Positions 8,440-18,211 of a stretch of DNA of 64,000 nucleotides are shown one piece after another. The DNA is taken from the NCBI RefSeq assembly GCF_002968575.1, contig NZ_PVBM01000009.1, positions 62,001-126,000 on the forward strand, read 5' to 3'. Source of the stretch: Neorhizobium huautlense (lineage in GTDB: Bacteria; Pseudomonadota; Alphaproteobacteria; Rhizobiales; Rhizobiaceae). How positions within the stretch are numbered: the first letter of the stretch is position 1; each line of letters starts with the position of its first letter. Position numbers and translations under genes: made by a program. The notes beneath the pieces are model-generated. The model was not told where the DNA came from. It did not search any database and saw only the letters and a program-made list of their open reading frames with translations.

Positions 8440-10047
8440 TCAGGCGTCGAGCCAGACGTATTCGGCGAAGGCATAACCCATCATGCCGCCGAGCGGATTG
8501 GCCTCAAGACCCTTCAGTTTTGCCGATATCGCATCCACGTTCGAGATATAGACCGGGATGACGGTGCCGGCTTCTTCGGAAATCATCACCTGCATCTGGT
8601 TGTAGATCTCCTTGCGCTTGTTCTCGTCGAGAAGGCCGCGTGCCTCGACCAGCATCTTATCGAATTTTTCCGACTTGTACTGGCTTTCGTTCCACGGTGC
8701 GTTGGACGCGTAGAGGAGCGAGAAAAGGATGTCCGGCGTCGGACGCGGGTTGATGTTGCCGAAGTGAACCGGCGCCTTCAGCCAGTAGTTCGACCAGTAG
8801 CCATCGGACGGTACGCGCTGGACGTCGAACTTCATGCCGATCTCGGAACCGGACTGCTGGACGATGGTCGCCATTTCCACAGCCGAGGTCGGGGCCTCCG
8901 AAGTGATCATCGGAATTGATTGGCCGATGAGGCCTGCCTTTTGGAAATGGAACTTTGCCTTGTCCGGATCGTAGCCCTTAGGCTTCAGGTCGGCATTGTG
9001 ATAGTGGCTGGCCGGAGAAACCGGCTGGTCGTTTGCGATTTCGGCAAGGCCGCGCAAGACCGACTTCTGGATCTGCTGGCGGTTGATCAGGTATTTCATG
9101 CCGGTAACGAAGTCGGCCTTGTCGCCCGGCGCAAGGTCGAGACGGATGTTGAGGTCGGTATAGTTGCCCGACGTGGTCTGCGACAGGGCAAAGCCCGGTT
9201 GGCTTTCGACGAGCTTCATCGAGCGCGGCTTGATCGATGCAGCAAGATGGATGTCACCGGAGAGCAGTGCGTTGACGCGGGCATTATCGTCGCTGATGGC
9301 AAAGAACTCGAACGAGTCCACATGCGCGCCGCCCTTGAAGTAATTCGGGTTCTTGGTGAAGATCGACTTCACGCCCGGCTGGAAGGTTTCCATCTTGAAG
9401 GCACCGGTGCCGATACCCCTTGAAAAGTCCGTCGTGCCGTCCTGGACGATCATGAAATGATGCTGCGACAGGATGGTCGGCAGGTCGGCATTCGGGTTGG
9501 CGAGCGTGATCTCGACTGTCAGGGAATCGAGATCCTTGACCTCGGTGATCTGCTTGGCAATTGCGTTAACCTTGGAGCCGACGGCCGGATCGAGATGCCG
9601 CTTCAGTGAGAAGACGACGTCCTTGGCCGTCAGCTGCTTGCCGTCGTGGAAGGTGACGCCGGAGCGCAGCTTGACGGTCCAGACCTTGGCATCGCCGCTC
9701 TTGACACTTTCGGCAAGTTCCATCTGCACTGTGCCGGCCTGATCAAGAAAGGTCAGGCGGTTGTAGAGGGCGCAGCAACGGACATAATCGGTCGATAACG
9801 ACGCCTTGGCCGGGTCGAGCGTGTCGGCTGTCGAAGACGACCAGCCGGCCGCCTTGAGATTTCCGCCGGATTTCGGGGTTGCAGCCACCGCGTTCGAGGC
9901 GCGGCCGAGGACGAGGCTGCCCATGGAAGCCGCGACACCGCCTGCCAACATCATCGTCAACAGTTCACGGCGGCTTGCACCCCGGCGAATGGCATTCTCG
10001 ATCATAGCGTCGTCCGACGCGGTCCAGTTCGTGATCTTGTTGTTCAT
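8440..10047 (-). CDS. ABC transporter substrate-binding protein, family 5 (DppA/OppA), Tat-exported
   Basis: 535 residues. The N-terminus has a twin-arginine signal (ASRRELLTMMLAGG, about residues 24-37) ending near AVAATP, so it is exported folded by Tat. The mature part matches the large family-5 solute-binding fold (a DTLDPAKASL-like opening and FHDGKQLTAKDVVFSLKRH segment). It heads the transporter operon and determines its substrate, which by context is an amine, opine or modified amino acid rather than a simple dipeptide. Clear AGGGGA ribosome site upstream. Confidence 0.92.
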   Translation of the reverse strand: MNNKITNWTASDDAMIENAIRRGASRRELLTMMLAGGVAASMGSLVLGRASNAVAATPKSGGNLKAAGWSSSTADTLDPAKASLSTDYVRCCALYNRLTFLDQAGTVQMELAESVKSGDAKVWTVKLRSGVTFHDGKQLTAKDVVFSLKRHLDPAVGSKVNAIAKQITEVKDLDSLTVEITLANPNADLPTILSQHHFMIVQDGTTDFSRGIGTGAFKMETFQPGVKSIFTKNPNYFKGGAHVDSFEFFAISDDNARVNALLSGDIHLAASIKPRSMKLVESQPGFALSQTTSGNYTDLNIRLDLAPGDKADFVTGMKYLINRQQIQKSVLRGLAEIANDQPVSPASHYHNADLKPKGYDPDKAKFHFQKAGLIGQSIPMITSEAPTSAVEMATIVQQSGSEIGMKFDVQRVPSDGYWSNYWLKAPVHFGNINPRPTPDILFSLLYASNAPWNESQYKSEKFDKMLVEARGLLDENKRKEIYNQMQVMISEEAGTVIPVYISNVDAISAKLKGLEANPLGGMMGYAFAEYVWLDA

Positions 10048-10126
10048 GTCATTCCCCTTTTCTGCTGGTTGGCGGGCAACCCATCTTCAGTGGTTTGGCC
10101 CGATGGCTTGAAAGTCTTGAATTCGT

Positions 10127-10870
10127 TCAGTTCCCGCGGGCAGTCCTCACAGCTTCGGCGAGGCCGGCCATGGAGGTGAAGTGATAGTCGGGCTTGGTGA
10201 ACTTCGCCGGTTCGATCGTGCCGCCATAGCCCTTCTGCGCGTGGCGGCGCTCGATCCAGCAATTGGTCATGCCGAGTTCGCGGGAAACACCGATGTCGTG
10301 ATACTGGCTCTGGGCGACATGCAGGACATCGGTCTTGTCACCGCCGTCCTTGGCAACGAAGTCAAACACCTGGCGGAAGAAGGCCGGATTGGGCTTTTCT
10401 GTGCCGGTATCATCGGCCGTAAAAGCGGCATAAAACGGATTGCCGAGCGCTGCCGAAAAATAGTCGAAAGCCCAGCGGCGCGCATTCGTCATCGCGATCA
10501 GGCGGTAGTTTTTTGCAAGTTCGGCCATGGCGGCCGCACTGTCCGGGAACGCCTTCCAGGCCTTGGCCGATTCCTTGAGGCGAATGCCATTGGCTTCTTC
10601 CCCCGGCAGGCCGAGCTTCGGCGCAATCGCGAGATAGACACGCACCAGATCGTCGGGGAAAAGGTCGGCCTTTTCGGAATAACGGGCGGCGCGATAGAGG
10701 GAAAGCGCCTCTTCGCTGTCGATCGTCACACTCGCTTCAGCGGCGATCGCCTGCAGGCACGTCGTGAGTCCACCTTCGAAATCGATCAGCGTGCCGACCA
10801 CGTCGAAGCTCATGTACTTGAATTCGGGTAGAGATTTCGTCAATTCCATATCCCCAGTTGATATCGCCAT
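10127..10870 (-). CDS. HAD-superfamily hydrolase, haloacid dehalogenase type II-like
   Basis: 247 residues from the ATG at 10870; an internal ATG at 10849 (MELTKS) also has a good GGGGA site, so the start is uncertain. The HAD motifs are FDVVGTLID (nucleophile Asp), MTNARRW and GTEKPNP. It lies between the aminotransferase and the binding protein, all on the minus strand. It could be a phosphatase or dehalogenase. A second, divergent relative is at 13636-14304. Confidence 0.82.
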   Translation of the reverse strand: MAISTGDMELTKSLPEFKYMSFDVVGTLIDFEGGLTTCLQAIAAEASVTIDSEEALSLYRAARYSEKADLFPDDLVRVYLAIAPKLGLPGEEANGIRLKESAKAWKAFPDSAAAMAELAKNYRLIAMTNARRWAFDYFSAALGNPFYAAFTADDTGTEKPNPAFFRQVFDFVAKDGGDKTDVLHVAQSQYHDIGVSRELGMTNCWIERRHAQKGYGGTIEPAKFTKPDYHFTSMAGLAEAVRTARGN

Positions 10871-11082
10871 GCGACTCCATGGAGCGCGAGCGAAAGAATA
10901 TGCTGTTCCGGACCCTGGTTTCTTTTATCAAGAATCCCGTTTTTTCGGGCTTTAAGGTCTTATTAGAGAGAATACTGACAGTTCGACGGAACGGTTTTCG
11001 CCGAATCGGGTGGGTGGACCGGCACAAAATTCCGAAATCGGGCAGCCGGCGGTATTTCGGCCAGCAGCACGGGGGAAGGAAT

Positions 11083-12459
11083 TCAGGCCTTCACCGCCTT
11101 GCGGACATCTGAATCTTCCAGCGTCTGGTCCAGCGTCTTCCTCGTTCGCTCTATGATTGCGTCGATATCGGCTTCCGTGCAGCAGAGTGGTGGCGCGTAA
11201 CCGAGGATACCGTTGGCGAAGGCACGGATGATCAGACCATTGTTCCAGGCACGGTCGAAGACCCGGCGGGCTGGTGCGGCTTCGGCCGGAAGCGGCGTCT
11301 TGGCGGCCTTGTCGGTCACAAGTTCGACTGCCGCCAACATGCCGCGACCGCGCACCTCGCCGACAAGAGGGTGGTCCTTCAGGCTTTCGAGACCGGCCAT
11401 CAGCCGCGCTCCGGCCTTGACGCCGTTTTCCAGCAATCCGCCCTCGTAAAGCCTCAAAACTTCCAGACCGACGGCTGCGCTGACCGGATGAGCCGAATAA
11501 GTGTAGCCGTGGCCGACCGCCGAAGCGCCGGCGCCATTGGCGATCACCTGGTAGACATGGTCGGCCATGAACACGGCGCCCATCGGCACATAACCCGAGG
11601 TCAGGCCCTTGGCCGTCGTCATGAAATCAGGAACAACGTCGTCTTCGGTGCAGGCAAATAGTGGCCCGGTGCGGCCGAAGCCGGTGATCACTTCGTCAGC
11701 CACGAACAGGATGCCATATTCCGTGCAGAGATTGCGGATGGCCTTCATCCAGCCCTTGGGCGGGACGATGACGCCGCCGGATCCTTGGATAGGCTCCATG
11801 TAGAAGGCGGCGATACGATCTGCGCCGACCTCTTCGATTTTAGCCTTCAGTGCAGCAAGCGAAGCATTGATGATCGTCTGCGGATCCTGGCCGACCGGGT
11901 TTCGGTAAGGGTAGGGTGACGGAATCTTGTGCTGCCAGTCGAAGGGAATGCCGAAGCCGGCATGGAAATTTGGCAGGGCGGTCAGGCCTGCACCGACGGT
12001 CGACGAACCGTGATACCCCTGTTCGACCGAAATGAACTGATCGCGTTGCGGCTGACCTTTTGCAAACCAATAGTAGCGGATGAAACGGACCGTGCTGTCG
12101 ACGGCATCCGAGCCGCCGAGCGTGAAGTAGACGTGGTCCAGATCGCCCGGCGCCCGTTCTGCAAGTTCTGCCGCAAGCCGGATGGCTGATTGTGAACCCA
12201 TACCGAAATAGGCGGTCGCATAGGGAAGCTCGCGCATCTGACGCGCCGCAGCTTCGACAATGGAATCGTGACCGTAACCCGCATTGACGCACCAGAGGCC
12301 GGCAAAACCGTCGACCAGCTGGCGCCCCTGCGCGTCGGTGACGGTTGCGCCCTTAGCGGAGGTCAAAACCCGTACGCCTTGCTGTTCATGGCCGCGAAAT
12401 GACGAGACGGGATGAACCAGATGGGCGCGATCGAGTTCGATAAGCGAATTGCTGAGCAT
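11083..12459 (-). CDS. Class III PLP-dependent aminotransferase (omega-amino acid/polyamine type)
   Basis: 458 residues, the size of putrescine/beta-alanine:pyruvate aminotransferases. Visible landmarks are LGGSDAVDSTVRF (substrate/PLP phosphate region), FVADEVITGFGRTG (Asp binding the pyridine nitrogen) and TTAKGLTSGYVPMGA (Lys forming the Schiff base). It would move an omega-amino group to pyruvate, giving an aldehyde that the two aldehyde dehydrogenases downstream could oxidise. GGAG ribosome site 7 nt upstream. Exact substrate unknown. Confidence 0.9.
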   Translation of the reverse strand: MLSNSLIELDRAHLVHPVSSFRGHEQQGVRVLTSAKGATVTDAQGRQLVDGFAGLWCVNAGYGHDSIVEAAARQMRELPYATAYFGMGSQSAIRLAAELAERAPGDLDHVYFTLGGSDAVDSTVRFIRYYWFAKGQPQRDQFISVEQGYHGSSTVGAGLTALPNFHAGFGIPFDWQHKIPSPYPYRNPVGQDPQTIINASLAALKAKIEEVGADRIAAFYMEPIQGSGGVIVPPKGWMKAIRNLCTEYGILFVADEVITGFGRTGPLFACTEDDVVPDFMTTAKGLTSGYVPMGAVFMADHVYQVIANGAGASAVGHGYTYSAHPVSAAVGLEVLRLYEGGLLENGVKAGARLMAGLESLKDHPLVGEVRGRGMLAAVELVTDKAAKTPLPAEAAPARRVFDRAWNNGLIIRAFANGILGYAPPLCCTEADIDAIIERTRKTLDQTLEDSDVRKAVKA

Positions 12460-12473
12460 TGATGTTCTCCGGA

Positions 12474-13310
12474 TCAGCCGAAGGCCTGGTTGGCCAGTGC
12501 GAAAGTGGTGAAGGTCGAGGTCCTTGGGCGTGCTGCAGCAGGACGCGCCATGGCGACGCCGCCGCCGACATGAGCGAGCGAATGTTCTGAAAGCCAGGAG
12601 GCAAGGTCGGCATTGCTGGTGTCGACCCTGAGAAACGCGCCGGTCCTGCTGCTCATGAAATGTGCGACGAGGGCTTTCGCATCCTCGAGAGTGGTGGCAA
12701 CGATAGGCCCCACGACCTGACCGCGGCCGAAGGTTCGGATGCAGCCAAAGCCCCAGATCCTGCTGTCGCGGCGAATGACGGCAAACTCGCCGATCTCGGC
12801 AAGCTTCGTCATCAGTGAGGAACGGTCTGCTCCGAAGGCATCCCGATCCATGGTCCTTATCGCAAGCAGGTCGGCTGCTGTTGCCGCCTCAGTCTCAGCC
12901 GGTGCCGAAACTTGGCCCACGGCCCCCTGATGCTGGAATACCTGCCCGGTCTCGCGAAATCCGATTTTCTCGTAGAGCGGCAGGCCGTCCGCCGTGGCGA
13001 TAAGTCGAAGAGCTCGCTCACCTCCGAGGATCACCGCCTCGTCCATCAGCCGCCGCCCAAGACCGTGGCCGCGCAGGCTGGCGTCGACGATGACCATATT
13101 GATCGTAGCGTAGTCTTTCCCATAGGGGGTCATCAAGGCGGTGCCAACGACCTTGCCGGTATCGTCAACAGCCACGACACCCTGGCTCAGATGCTGCGCA
13201 ACCTGCCAATCCTCGATCCGATGCGGCCAACCCGCTTGCTGCGACAACTGCACCGCGCCATCCACGTGTTCCACTTCAAAAGCTCTGGTTTCGATCGCAC
13301 CGGCCTGCAT
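12474..13310 (-). CDS. GNAT-family N-acetyltransferase (two-lobed)
   Basis: 278 residues from the ATG at 13310 (MQAGAIETRAFE), with GGAG 10 nt upstream; the frame is open to 13499 but without support. The first GNAT domain shows the acetyl-CoA segment VDASLRGHGLGRRLMDEAV; a second degenerate GNAT-like lobe (DUF-type C-terminal half) follows. It is clearly related to the gene at 22567-23469 (shared GWPHR..DW opening and YxxxGF motifs). It ends 14 nt before the aminotransferase starts, same operon. It may acetylate the amine substrate or detoxify it. Confidence 0.85.
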   Translation of the reverse strand: MQAGAIETRAFEVEHVDGAVQLSQQAGWPHRIEDWQVAQHLSQGVVAVDDTGKVVGTALMTPYGKDYATINMVIVDASLRGHGLGRRLMDEAVILGGERALRLIATADGLPLYEKIGFRETGQVFQHQGAVGQVSAPAETEAATAADLLAIRTMDRDAFGADRSSLMTKLAEIGEFAVIRRDSRIWGFGCIRTFGRGQVVGPIVATTLEDAKALVAHFMSSRTGAFLRVDTSNADLASWLSEHSLAHVGGGVAMARPAAARPRTSTFTTFALANQAFG

Positions 13311-13635
13311 GGAAGATAATCTCCGTTTCCGCTTCAAGTTTCGAGGCGAAGAGGCCGGACGTTTATCCGAAGGCGGTGTCGGCGGCGGTATCTTTCGCCA
13401 AAGCATCAGGGCGGGACCGCATCTTATGCCGTGCGATGGCCGGCAAGGCAGGAACACCTCCCTCAGACGGCCATAGGAAACGACGCGATACGCAAACAAA
13501 TGCCAAACGAGCGCCGTGATACGAAACTTTCTGCTTCGGATTCCGGCAAATCAGTCGGCGATGATGCCGGAGGCGGTCTTATGATCGTGTCATCAAAGGA
13601 AAGGCTCGAGGGCCCATCACGCAAGGACGAAGCGC
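13311..13635. promoter_or_regulatory. Divergent intergenic region (GNAT / HAD hydrolase)
   Basis: 325 bp between divergent genes; no convincing gene is present. A short dyad TGAT-N6-ATCA (13582-13595) lies about 45 bp before the HAD start and could be an operator, but nothing else is recognisable. Confidence 0.35.
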
Positions 13636-14304
13636 ATGACGACATTCCGCCCGAAATATATCACCTTCGATTGCCACGGCACGCTTATCAACTTCCAGAT
13701 GGCCGAAGCTGCCCGCGATCTTTACGGTGACCGTCTCGCAGAGCCGGCCATGCAGAAGTTCATCAAGAATTTTGCCGCCTATCGGCTGGACGAGATCATG
13801 GGTGCCTGGAAACCCTATGCGGACGTCGTCTACAACTCGCTGGAGCGCAGCTGCAAGGCAAACGGCGTTTCCTTCAAGGACGAGGACGCCAAGATGGTCT
13901 ATGAGCGTGTACCGACCTGGGGTCCGCATGCCGATGTTCCGGCAGGTCTCGCCAAAGTCGCCAAGGAAATCCCGCTCGTCATCCTGTCGAACGCCATGGA
14001 CGACCAGATCCCGTCCAACGTCGCCAGGCTCGGCGCACCTTTCCACGCCGTTTATACGGCGCAGCAGGCCAATGCCTACAAGCCGCGCTTCCAGGCCTTC
14101 GAATACATGTTCGACATGCTTGGCTGTGGCCCCGAAGATATCCTTCATTGCTCCTCGTCCTTCCGTTACGATCTGATGTCTGCGCACGATCTCGGGATCA
14201 AGAACAAGGTCTGGGTCAACCGCGGCCATGAGCCGGCCAACCCTTTCTATGGTTATACTGAAATCGCCGACATTTCCGGCCTGCCAGGCGTGGTCGGCCT
14301 CTAA
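13636..14304 (+). CDS. HAD-superfamily hydrolase, haloacid dehalogenase type II-like
   Basis: 222 residues. HAD landmarks are FDCHGTLINF (nucleophile Asp), the ILSNAMDD motif II and an AYKPRFQAF motif III, with SSSFRYDL near motif IV. It has AAGGA upstream of the ATG and is followed 17 nt later by an FAD oxidase, so the two form an operon. It shares only the family with the copy at 10127-10870; the sequences are quite different. Confidence 0.85.
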   Translation: MTTFRPKYITFDCHGTLINFQMAEAARDLYGDRLAEPAMQKFIKNFAAYRLDEIMGAWKPYADVVYNSLERSCKANGVSFKDEDAKMVYERVPTWGPHADVPAGLAKVAKEIPLVILSNAMDDQIPSNVARLGAPFHAVYTAQQANAYKPRFQAFEYMFDMLGCGPEDILHCSSSFRYDLMSAHDLGIKNKVWVNRGHEPANPFYGYTEIADISGLPGVVGL

Positions 14305-14321
14305 CGGAAAGGCGAGAGCCG

Positions 14322-15596
14322 ATGAAATACGTCTCCTATTGGCATGATACGGCGCCTCGTTTTGTAGGCGCCGTGGAGGGCCCGATCGAAGGTCACTACG
14401 ATGTTGCCGTGGTCGGCGGCGGCTTCACCGGGCTTGGCGCAGCAAGGCAGCTCGCCATGGCCGGCGCCAAGGTCATCGTGCTGGAGGCGGAAACGGTGGG
14501 TTACGGCGCCTCCGGCCGCAACGGTGGTCATCTGAACAATGGTCTCGCCCACAGCTACCTCTCGGCCAAGCAGGAGCTTGGCAAGGAGCGGGCGATCGCC
14601 CTCTACAAGGCGCTGGACGCTTCCATTGACACGCTGGAAGCGATCATCGCCGAGGAAGGCATCGACTGTAATTTCCGCCGTGCCGGCAAGCTGAAACTTG
14701 CCTCCAAGCCCCAGCATTTCGAGGGGCTTGCGAAGAATTTTGCAGCAGTTCATGCGGAAGTCGATCCGGATACGGCCTTGCTGTCGCCCGACGACTTGAA
14801 AAGCGAGATCGGCTCGCCTTTCCACGGCGCCATGCTGTCCCAAAAGAGCGCCATGATGCATATGGGGCGTTATGTCGTCGGCCTCGCGGAAGCTGCAAAG
14901 CGTCGCGGTGCCCTCATTGTCGAGAAGGCAACCGTCACCGATATTTCGAAGTCGGGCGGCCGCAATGTGCTCAAGACGGCCAACGGAATTGTCACTGCCG
15001 ACAGCGTACTGATGGCGAGTGGCGCCTATACGACGCCGAATTTCGGCTATTTCCGCCGCCGCATCATGGCCGTTGGCAGTTTCATCATTGCCACTCGGCC
15101 GCTGACCGATCAGGAAATCGCCGCGACGATGCCGGGCAACCGGACCTGCGTCAACAGCATGAATATCGGCAACTACTGGCGTCTTTCGCCGGATAACCGG
15201 CTGATTTTCGGTGGTCGGGCACGCTTCTCGGCAACGTCGGACCAGCGTTCGGACGCAAGGAGCGGCGCCATCCTGCGTGAAAGCCTGACCCGGATCTTCC
15301 CGCAGCTTGCCCGTGTCGAAATCGACTACTGCTGGGGTGGTCTGGTGGATATCACCAAGGACCGTTATCCGCGTGCAGGTTTCCACGACGGCCTATGGTA
15401 CGCGATGGGATATTCCGGTCATGGTGCCCAGCTGTCCACTCATCTCGGAATGACGATCGCCGATGCGATCCTCGGCCGGCCGGACAGAAATCCGGTCAAG
15501 GGGCTGGAATGGCCGGCAGTCCCCGGCCATTTTGGCAAGCCATGGTTCCTGCCTTTCGTCGGCATGTATTACAAGATGCTGGACAAGATCCAGTAA
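14322..15596 (+). CDS. FAD-dependent oxidoreductase, gamma-glutamylputrescine oxidase-like
   Basis: 424 residues with an N-terminal YDVAVVGGGFTGLGAA nucleotide-binding motif (about residues 27-42), a GASGRNGGHLNNG segment typical of PuuB/OrdL-type DAO enzymes, and a C-terminal YSGHGAQLSTHLG flavin motif. This family oxidises primary/secondary amines such as gamma-glutamylputrescine to aldehydes plus H2O2 or reduced carriers. Adjacent aldehyde dehydrogenase and succinate-semialdehyde dehydrogenase genes fit a putrescine-like route, but no gamma-glutamylputrescine synthetase is present here. Confidence 0.85.
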   Translation: MKYVSYWHDTAPRFVGAVEGPIEGHYDVAVVGGGFTGLGAARQLAMAGAKVIVLEAETVGYGASGRNGGHLNNGLAHSYLSAKQELGKERAIALYKALDASIDTLEAIIAEEGIDCNFRRAGKLKLASKPQHFEGLAKNFAAVHAEVDPDTALLSPDDLKSEIGSPFHGAMLSQKSAMMHMGRYVVGLAEAAKRRGALIVEKATVTDISKSGGRNVLKTANGIVTADSVLMASGAYTTPNFGYFRRRIMAVGSFIIATRPLTDQEIAATMPGNRTCVNSMNIGNYWRLSPDNRLIFGGRARFSATSDQRSDARSGAILRESLTRIFPQLARVEIDYCWGGLVDITKDRYPRAGFHDGLWYAMGYSGHGAQLSTHLGMTIADAILGRPDRNPVKGLEWPAVPGHFGKPWFLPFVGMYYKMLDKIQ

Positions 15597-15618
15597 GACG
15601 TCTCCTTCTAAGCATCGG

Positions 15619-15654
15619 AAAAAGGGTGGGCTGCAATCGCAGGCCACCCTTTTT
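15619..15654. terminator. Bidirectional intrinsic terminator
   Basis: A run of five A (15619-15623), GGGTGG and CTGC pair with GCAG, CCACCC and five T (15650-15654), with one G-G mismatch and an AATC loop. The A-run and T-run flank the stem symmetrically, so it can terminate both convergent genes (FAD oxidase on plus, aldehyde dehydrogenase on minus). Confidence 0.85.
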
Positions 15655-15681
15655 GCTGGCTTTGAGATCAGGAAGGCAGGC

Positions 15682-17139
15682 TCAGTTGAGCCCGCCCATA
15701 TGGAACGTCTTTACTTCCAGATACTCGTCGATCCCGAGCTGCGAGCCTTCTCGGCCGAGACCGGATTGCTTGACACCACCAAACGGAGCGACCTCGGTCG
15801 AGATGAGGCCGGTATTCAGTCCGACCATGCCGAATTCCAGCGCCTCGCCGACCCGCCATGCGCGCTTTAGGTTTTCCGTGTAAAAATAGGCGGCGAGGCC
15901 GAACGGCGTACCGTTGGCGATCGCGATCGCTTCTTCCTCGGTTTCGAAGCGGAAGAGGGGGGCGACGGGACCGAATGTCTCTTCGCTTGCAAGCTGCATG
16001 TCGGTGGTGGCGCCGGTCAGAACCACCGGAGCCGTGTACTGCCTGCCCGCCGGCAGGTTCGCCTTTGCCGTCACGATCTTGGCGCCCTTGGAAAGTGCGT
16101 CCTCGACATGGCGGTTGATCTTGGCGAGCGCCGCACCGTTGATCATCGGGCCGATCGACACGCCTGCCTCCGTGCCAGGGCCGACCTTCATCGCATCGAC
16201 CTGTGCCGTCAGCTTCTCGGCAAACCGATCGTAAATGCCGGACTGCACCAGGATGCGGTTGGCGCAGACGCAAGTCTGGCCGCCATTGCGGAATTTCGAG
16301 ATGATCGCGCCTTCAACGGCGAGATCGAGATCCGCATCATCGAAGACGATGAAGGGTGCATTGCCGCCGAGTTCGAGCGAGAGCCGCTTGATGCTGTCGG
16401 CAGCCCCGCGCATCAGAAGCGAACCGACGGGAGTCGAGCCGGTGAACGAGATTTTGCGCACCGTCGTGTTGGCCATGATTTCGTTGCCGATCTCCGTCGG
16501 CATGCCGGTGACGATATTGATGACACCCGCTGGAATACCCGCCATTTCGGCAAGGACGCCGAGCGCCAGCGCCGAATAGGGCGTGAATTCCGAAGGCTTT
16601 ACCACAACCGTGCAGCCGGCCGCGAGTGCCGGCGCGATCTTGCGGGTAATCATCGCATTCGGAAAATTCCAGGGCGTGATGATACCACAAACACCGACCG
16701 GTTCCTTCAACACGATGATGCGGCGATCTCGCGTCGGAGAGGGGATGGTCGAACCGCCGATCCGCCGCGCCTCTTCGGCGAACCATTTCACGAAGGATGC
16801 GCCATAGCGGATCTCGCCGCGCGCCTCGTCTAGTGGCTTGCCCTGCTCGGTGGTCAGGATCAGTGCCAGATCCTCAAGATGCTCGTGCATCAGGGCGTAC
16901 CAGGTTTCCAGCAGCGTGGCGCGCTCGGCATGGGTCTTTTTCTTCCACGCCGGATAGGCCTTGTTTGCAGCTTCAATCGCTGCACGGGTCTCGTCGCCGC
17001 CCATGTCCGGAACGGTGCCGATCACGGCCTGGCTTGCCGGATCGAAAACATCGACTGTCTTACCGGAGCCTGCGGCGACCCAACTGCCGCCGATCAGGCC
17101 TTGTTGCCGAAACAGGGAGGGGAGTTTCAAATTCTGCAT
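15682..17139 (-). CDS. gabD: NAD(P)-dependent succinate-semialdehyde dehydrogenase
   Basis: 485 residues, the length of GabD. Aldehyde dehydrogenase landmarks are the LELGGNAPF motif with the general-base Glu and GGQTCVCANR with the catalytic Cys; the CVCANR version and NFPNAMITRKIAPALAAGCT segment are typical of GabD. It converts succinate semialdehyde to succinate, the last step of GABA/putrescine breakdown. It is the third gene of a minus-strand run with the tartrate-type dehydrogenase and a second ALDH. Confidence 0.88.
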   Translation of the reverse strand: MQNLKLPSLFRQQGLIGGSWVAAGSGKTVDVFDPASQAVIGTVPDMGGDETRAAIEAANKAYPAWKKKTHAERATLLETWYALMHEHLEDLALILTTEQGKPLDEARGEIRYGASFVKWFAEEARRIGGSTIPSPTRDRRIIVLKEPVGVCGIITPWNFPNAMITRKIAPALAAGCTVVVKPSEFTPYSALALGVLAEMAGIPAGVINIVTGMPTEIGNEIMANTTVRKISFTGSTPVGSLLMRGAADSIKRLSLELGGNAPFIVFDDADLDLAVEGAIISKFRNGGQTCVCANRILVQSGIYDRFAEKLTAQVDAMKVGPGTEAGVSIGPMINGAALAKINRHVEDALSKGAKIVTAKANLPAGRQYTAPVVLTGATTDMQLASEETFGPVAPLFRFETEEEAIAIANGTPFGLAAYFYTENLKRAWRVGEALEFGMVGLNTGLISTEVAPFGGVKQSGLGREGSQLGIDEYLEVKTFHMGGLN

Positions 17140-17156
17140 GAATCCGGTCCTTGGGT

Positions 17157-18203
17157 TCAGAGTGCAGCGAGCAGTGCTGCGGTAATGGTGTCCGTCTTGT
17201 GCTTGCCCGGGACCGTGCCGATACCACTTGCGGTAACCGTCTCGATCGCCTTCATGACGGCCGCCGCTGCGTCCTTTTCGCCGAGATGCTCGAGCATCAT
17301 GGCGCCGGACCAGACGGTGGCGATCGGGTTGGCGATACCGAGATGGGCAATATCCGGCGCCGAGCCATGTACCGGCTCGAACATCGACGGCGCATTTCGC
17401 TCCGGATTGATATTGGCCGAGGCGGCAAAACCCAGGCCGCCCTGGATGGCAGCGCCGAGATCGGTCAGGATATCGCCGAACAGGTTTGAGGCGACCACGA
17501 CGTCCAGCATCTCGGGCGCCATCACCATCCGCGCCGCCATGGCGTCGATATGGTAGCTCGTCACCTCCACATCCGGATATTCGGCCGAAAGCTGTTTCGT
17601 CACATCATCCCAGAAGACCATCGAATATTTCTGGGCGTTTGACTTGGTAACTGAAGCAAGCTTCTTGCGCCGTCCGCGCGCCTGTTCGAAGGCGAAGCGA
17701 AGGATGCGCTCGACGCCCTTGCGGGTGAAGATCGAGGTTTCGACAGCGACTTCGTCCGCCGTGCCCTGATGGATGCGGCCGCCGGCGCCGGAATACTCAC
17801 CCTCGGTGTTTTCGCGGATGCAGAGAATATCGAAGGCTGTCGCCTTCAGCGGGCCCTCGACGCCGGCGAGCAGCCGGTGCGGGCGGATATTGGCATATTG
17901 CACGAAACTCTTGCGGATCGGTAGAAGGAGGCCATGCAGCGAGACTGAATCCGGCACTTCCGCCGGCCAGCCGACCGCGCCGAGGAGGATGGCGTCGAAG
18001 CCGCGTAGCGTCTCGATGCCATCGGCCGGCATCATCGCGCCGGTTTCCTTGTAGAAGGCGCAGGACCAAGGGAAATCCGCGCCCTCGAGACCAAAGCCGT
18101 GAGGACCGGCCGCCTTTTGCAGCACAAGCCATGCAGCGGCAACCATGTCACGGCCGATGCCGTCGCCGGGGATCAGGGCAACCTTGTATGTTGTCATGTT
18201 CAT
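17157..18203 (-). CDS. Isocitrate/isopropylmalate/tartrate dehydrogenase-family enzyme
   Basis: 348 residues, matching tartrate dehydrogenase/decarboxylase (TtuC) size. It opens with VALIPGDGIGRDM, has the CIRENTEGEYSG substrate loop, the YHIDAMAARMVMAPEMLDVVVASNLFGDILTDLGAAIQGG metal/NAD region (parts of it span residues about 215-255), and EPVHGSAPDIA for NAD. It oxidatively decarboxylates or oxidises a 2-hydroxy acid. It begins 8 nt after the ALDH gene, with a TGAGGA ribosome site that favours the ATG at 18203. Confidence 0.85.
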   Translation of the reverse strand: MNMTTYKVALIPGDGIGRDMVAAAWLVLQKAAGPHGFGLEGADFPWSCAFYKETGAMMPADGIETLRGFDAILLGAVGWPAEVPDSVSLHGLLLPIRKSFVQYANIRPHRLLAGVEGPLKATAFDILCIRENTEGEYSGAGGRIHQGTADEVAVETSIFTRKGVERILRFAFEQARGRRKKLASVTKSNAQKYSMVFWDDVTKQLSAEYPDVEVTSYHIDAMAARMVMAPEMLDVVVASNLFGDILTDLGAAIQGGLGFAASANINPERNAPSMFEPVHGSAPDIAHLGIANPIATVWSGAMMLEHLGEKDAAAAVMKAIETVTASGIGTVPGKHKTDTITAALLAAL

Positions 18204-18211
18204 AAAAATCC

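Noticed and set aside
14301..15386. A 361-residue minus-strand frame opposite the PuuB-like gene
   Set aside because: Shadow of the FAD oxidase, no domain, no ribosome site.
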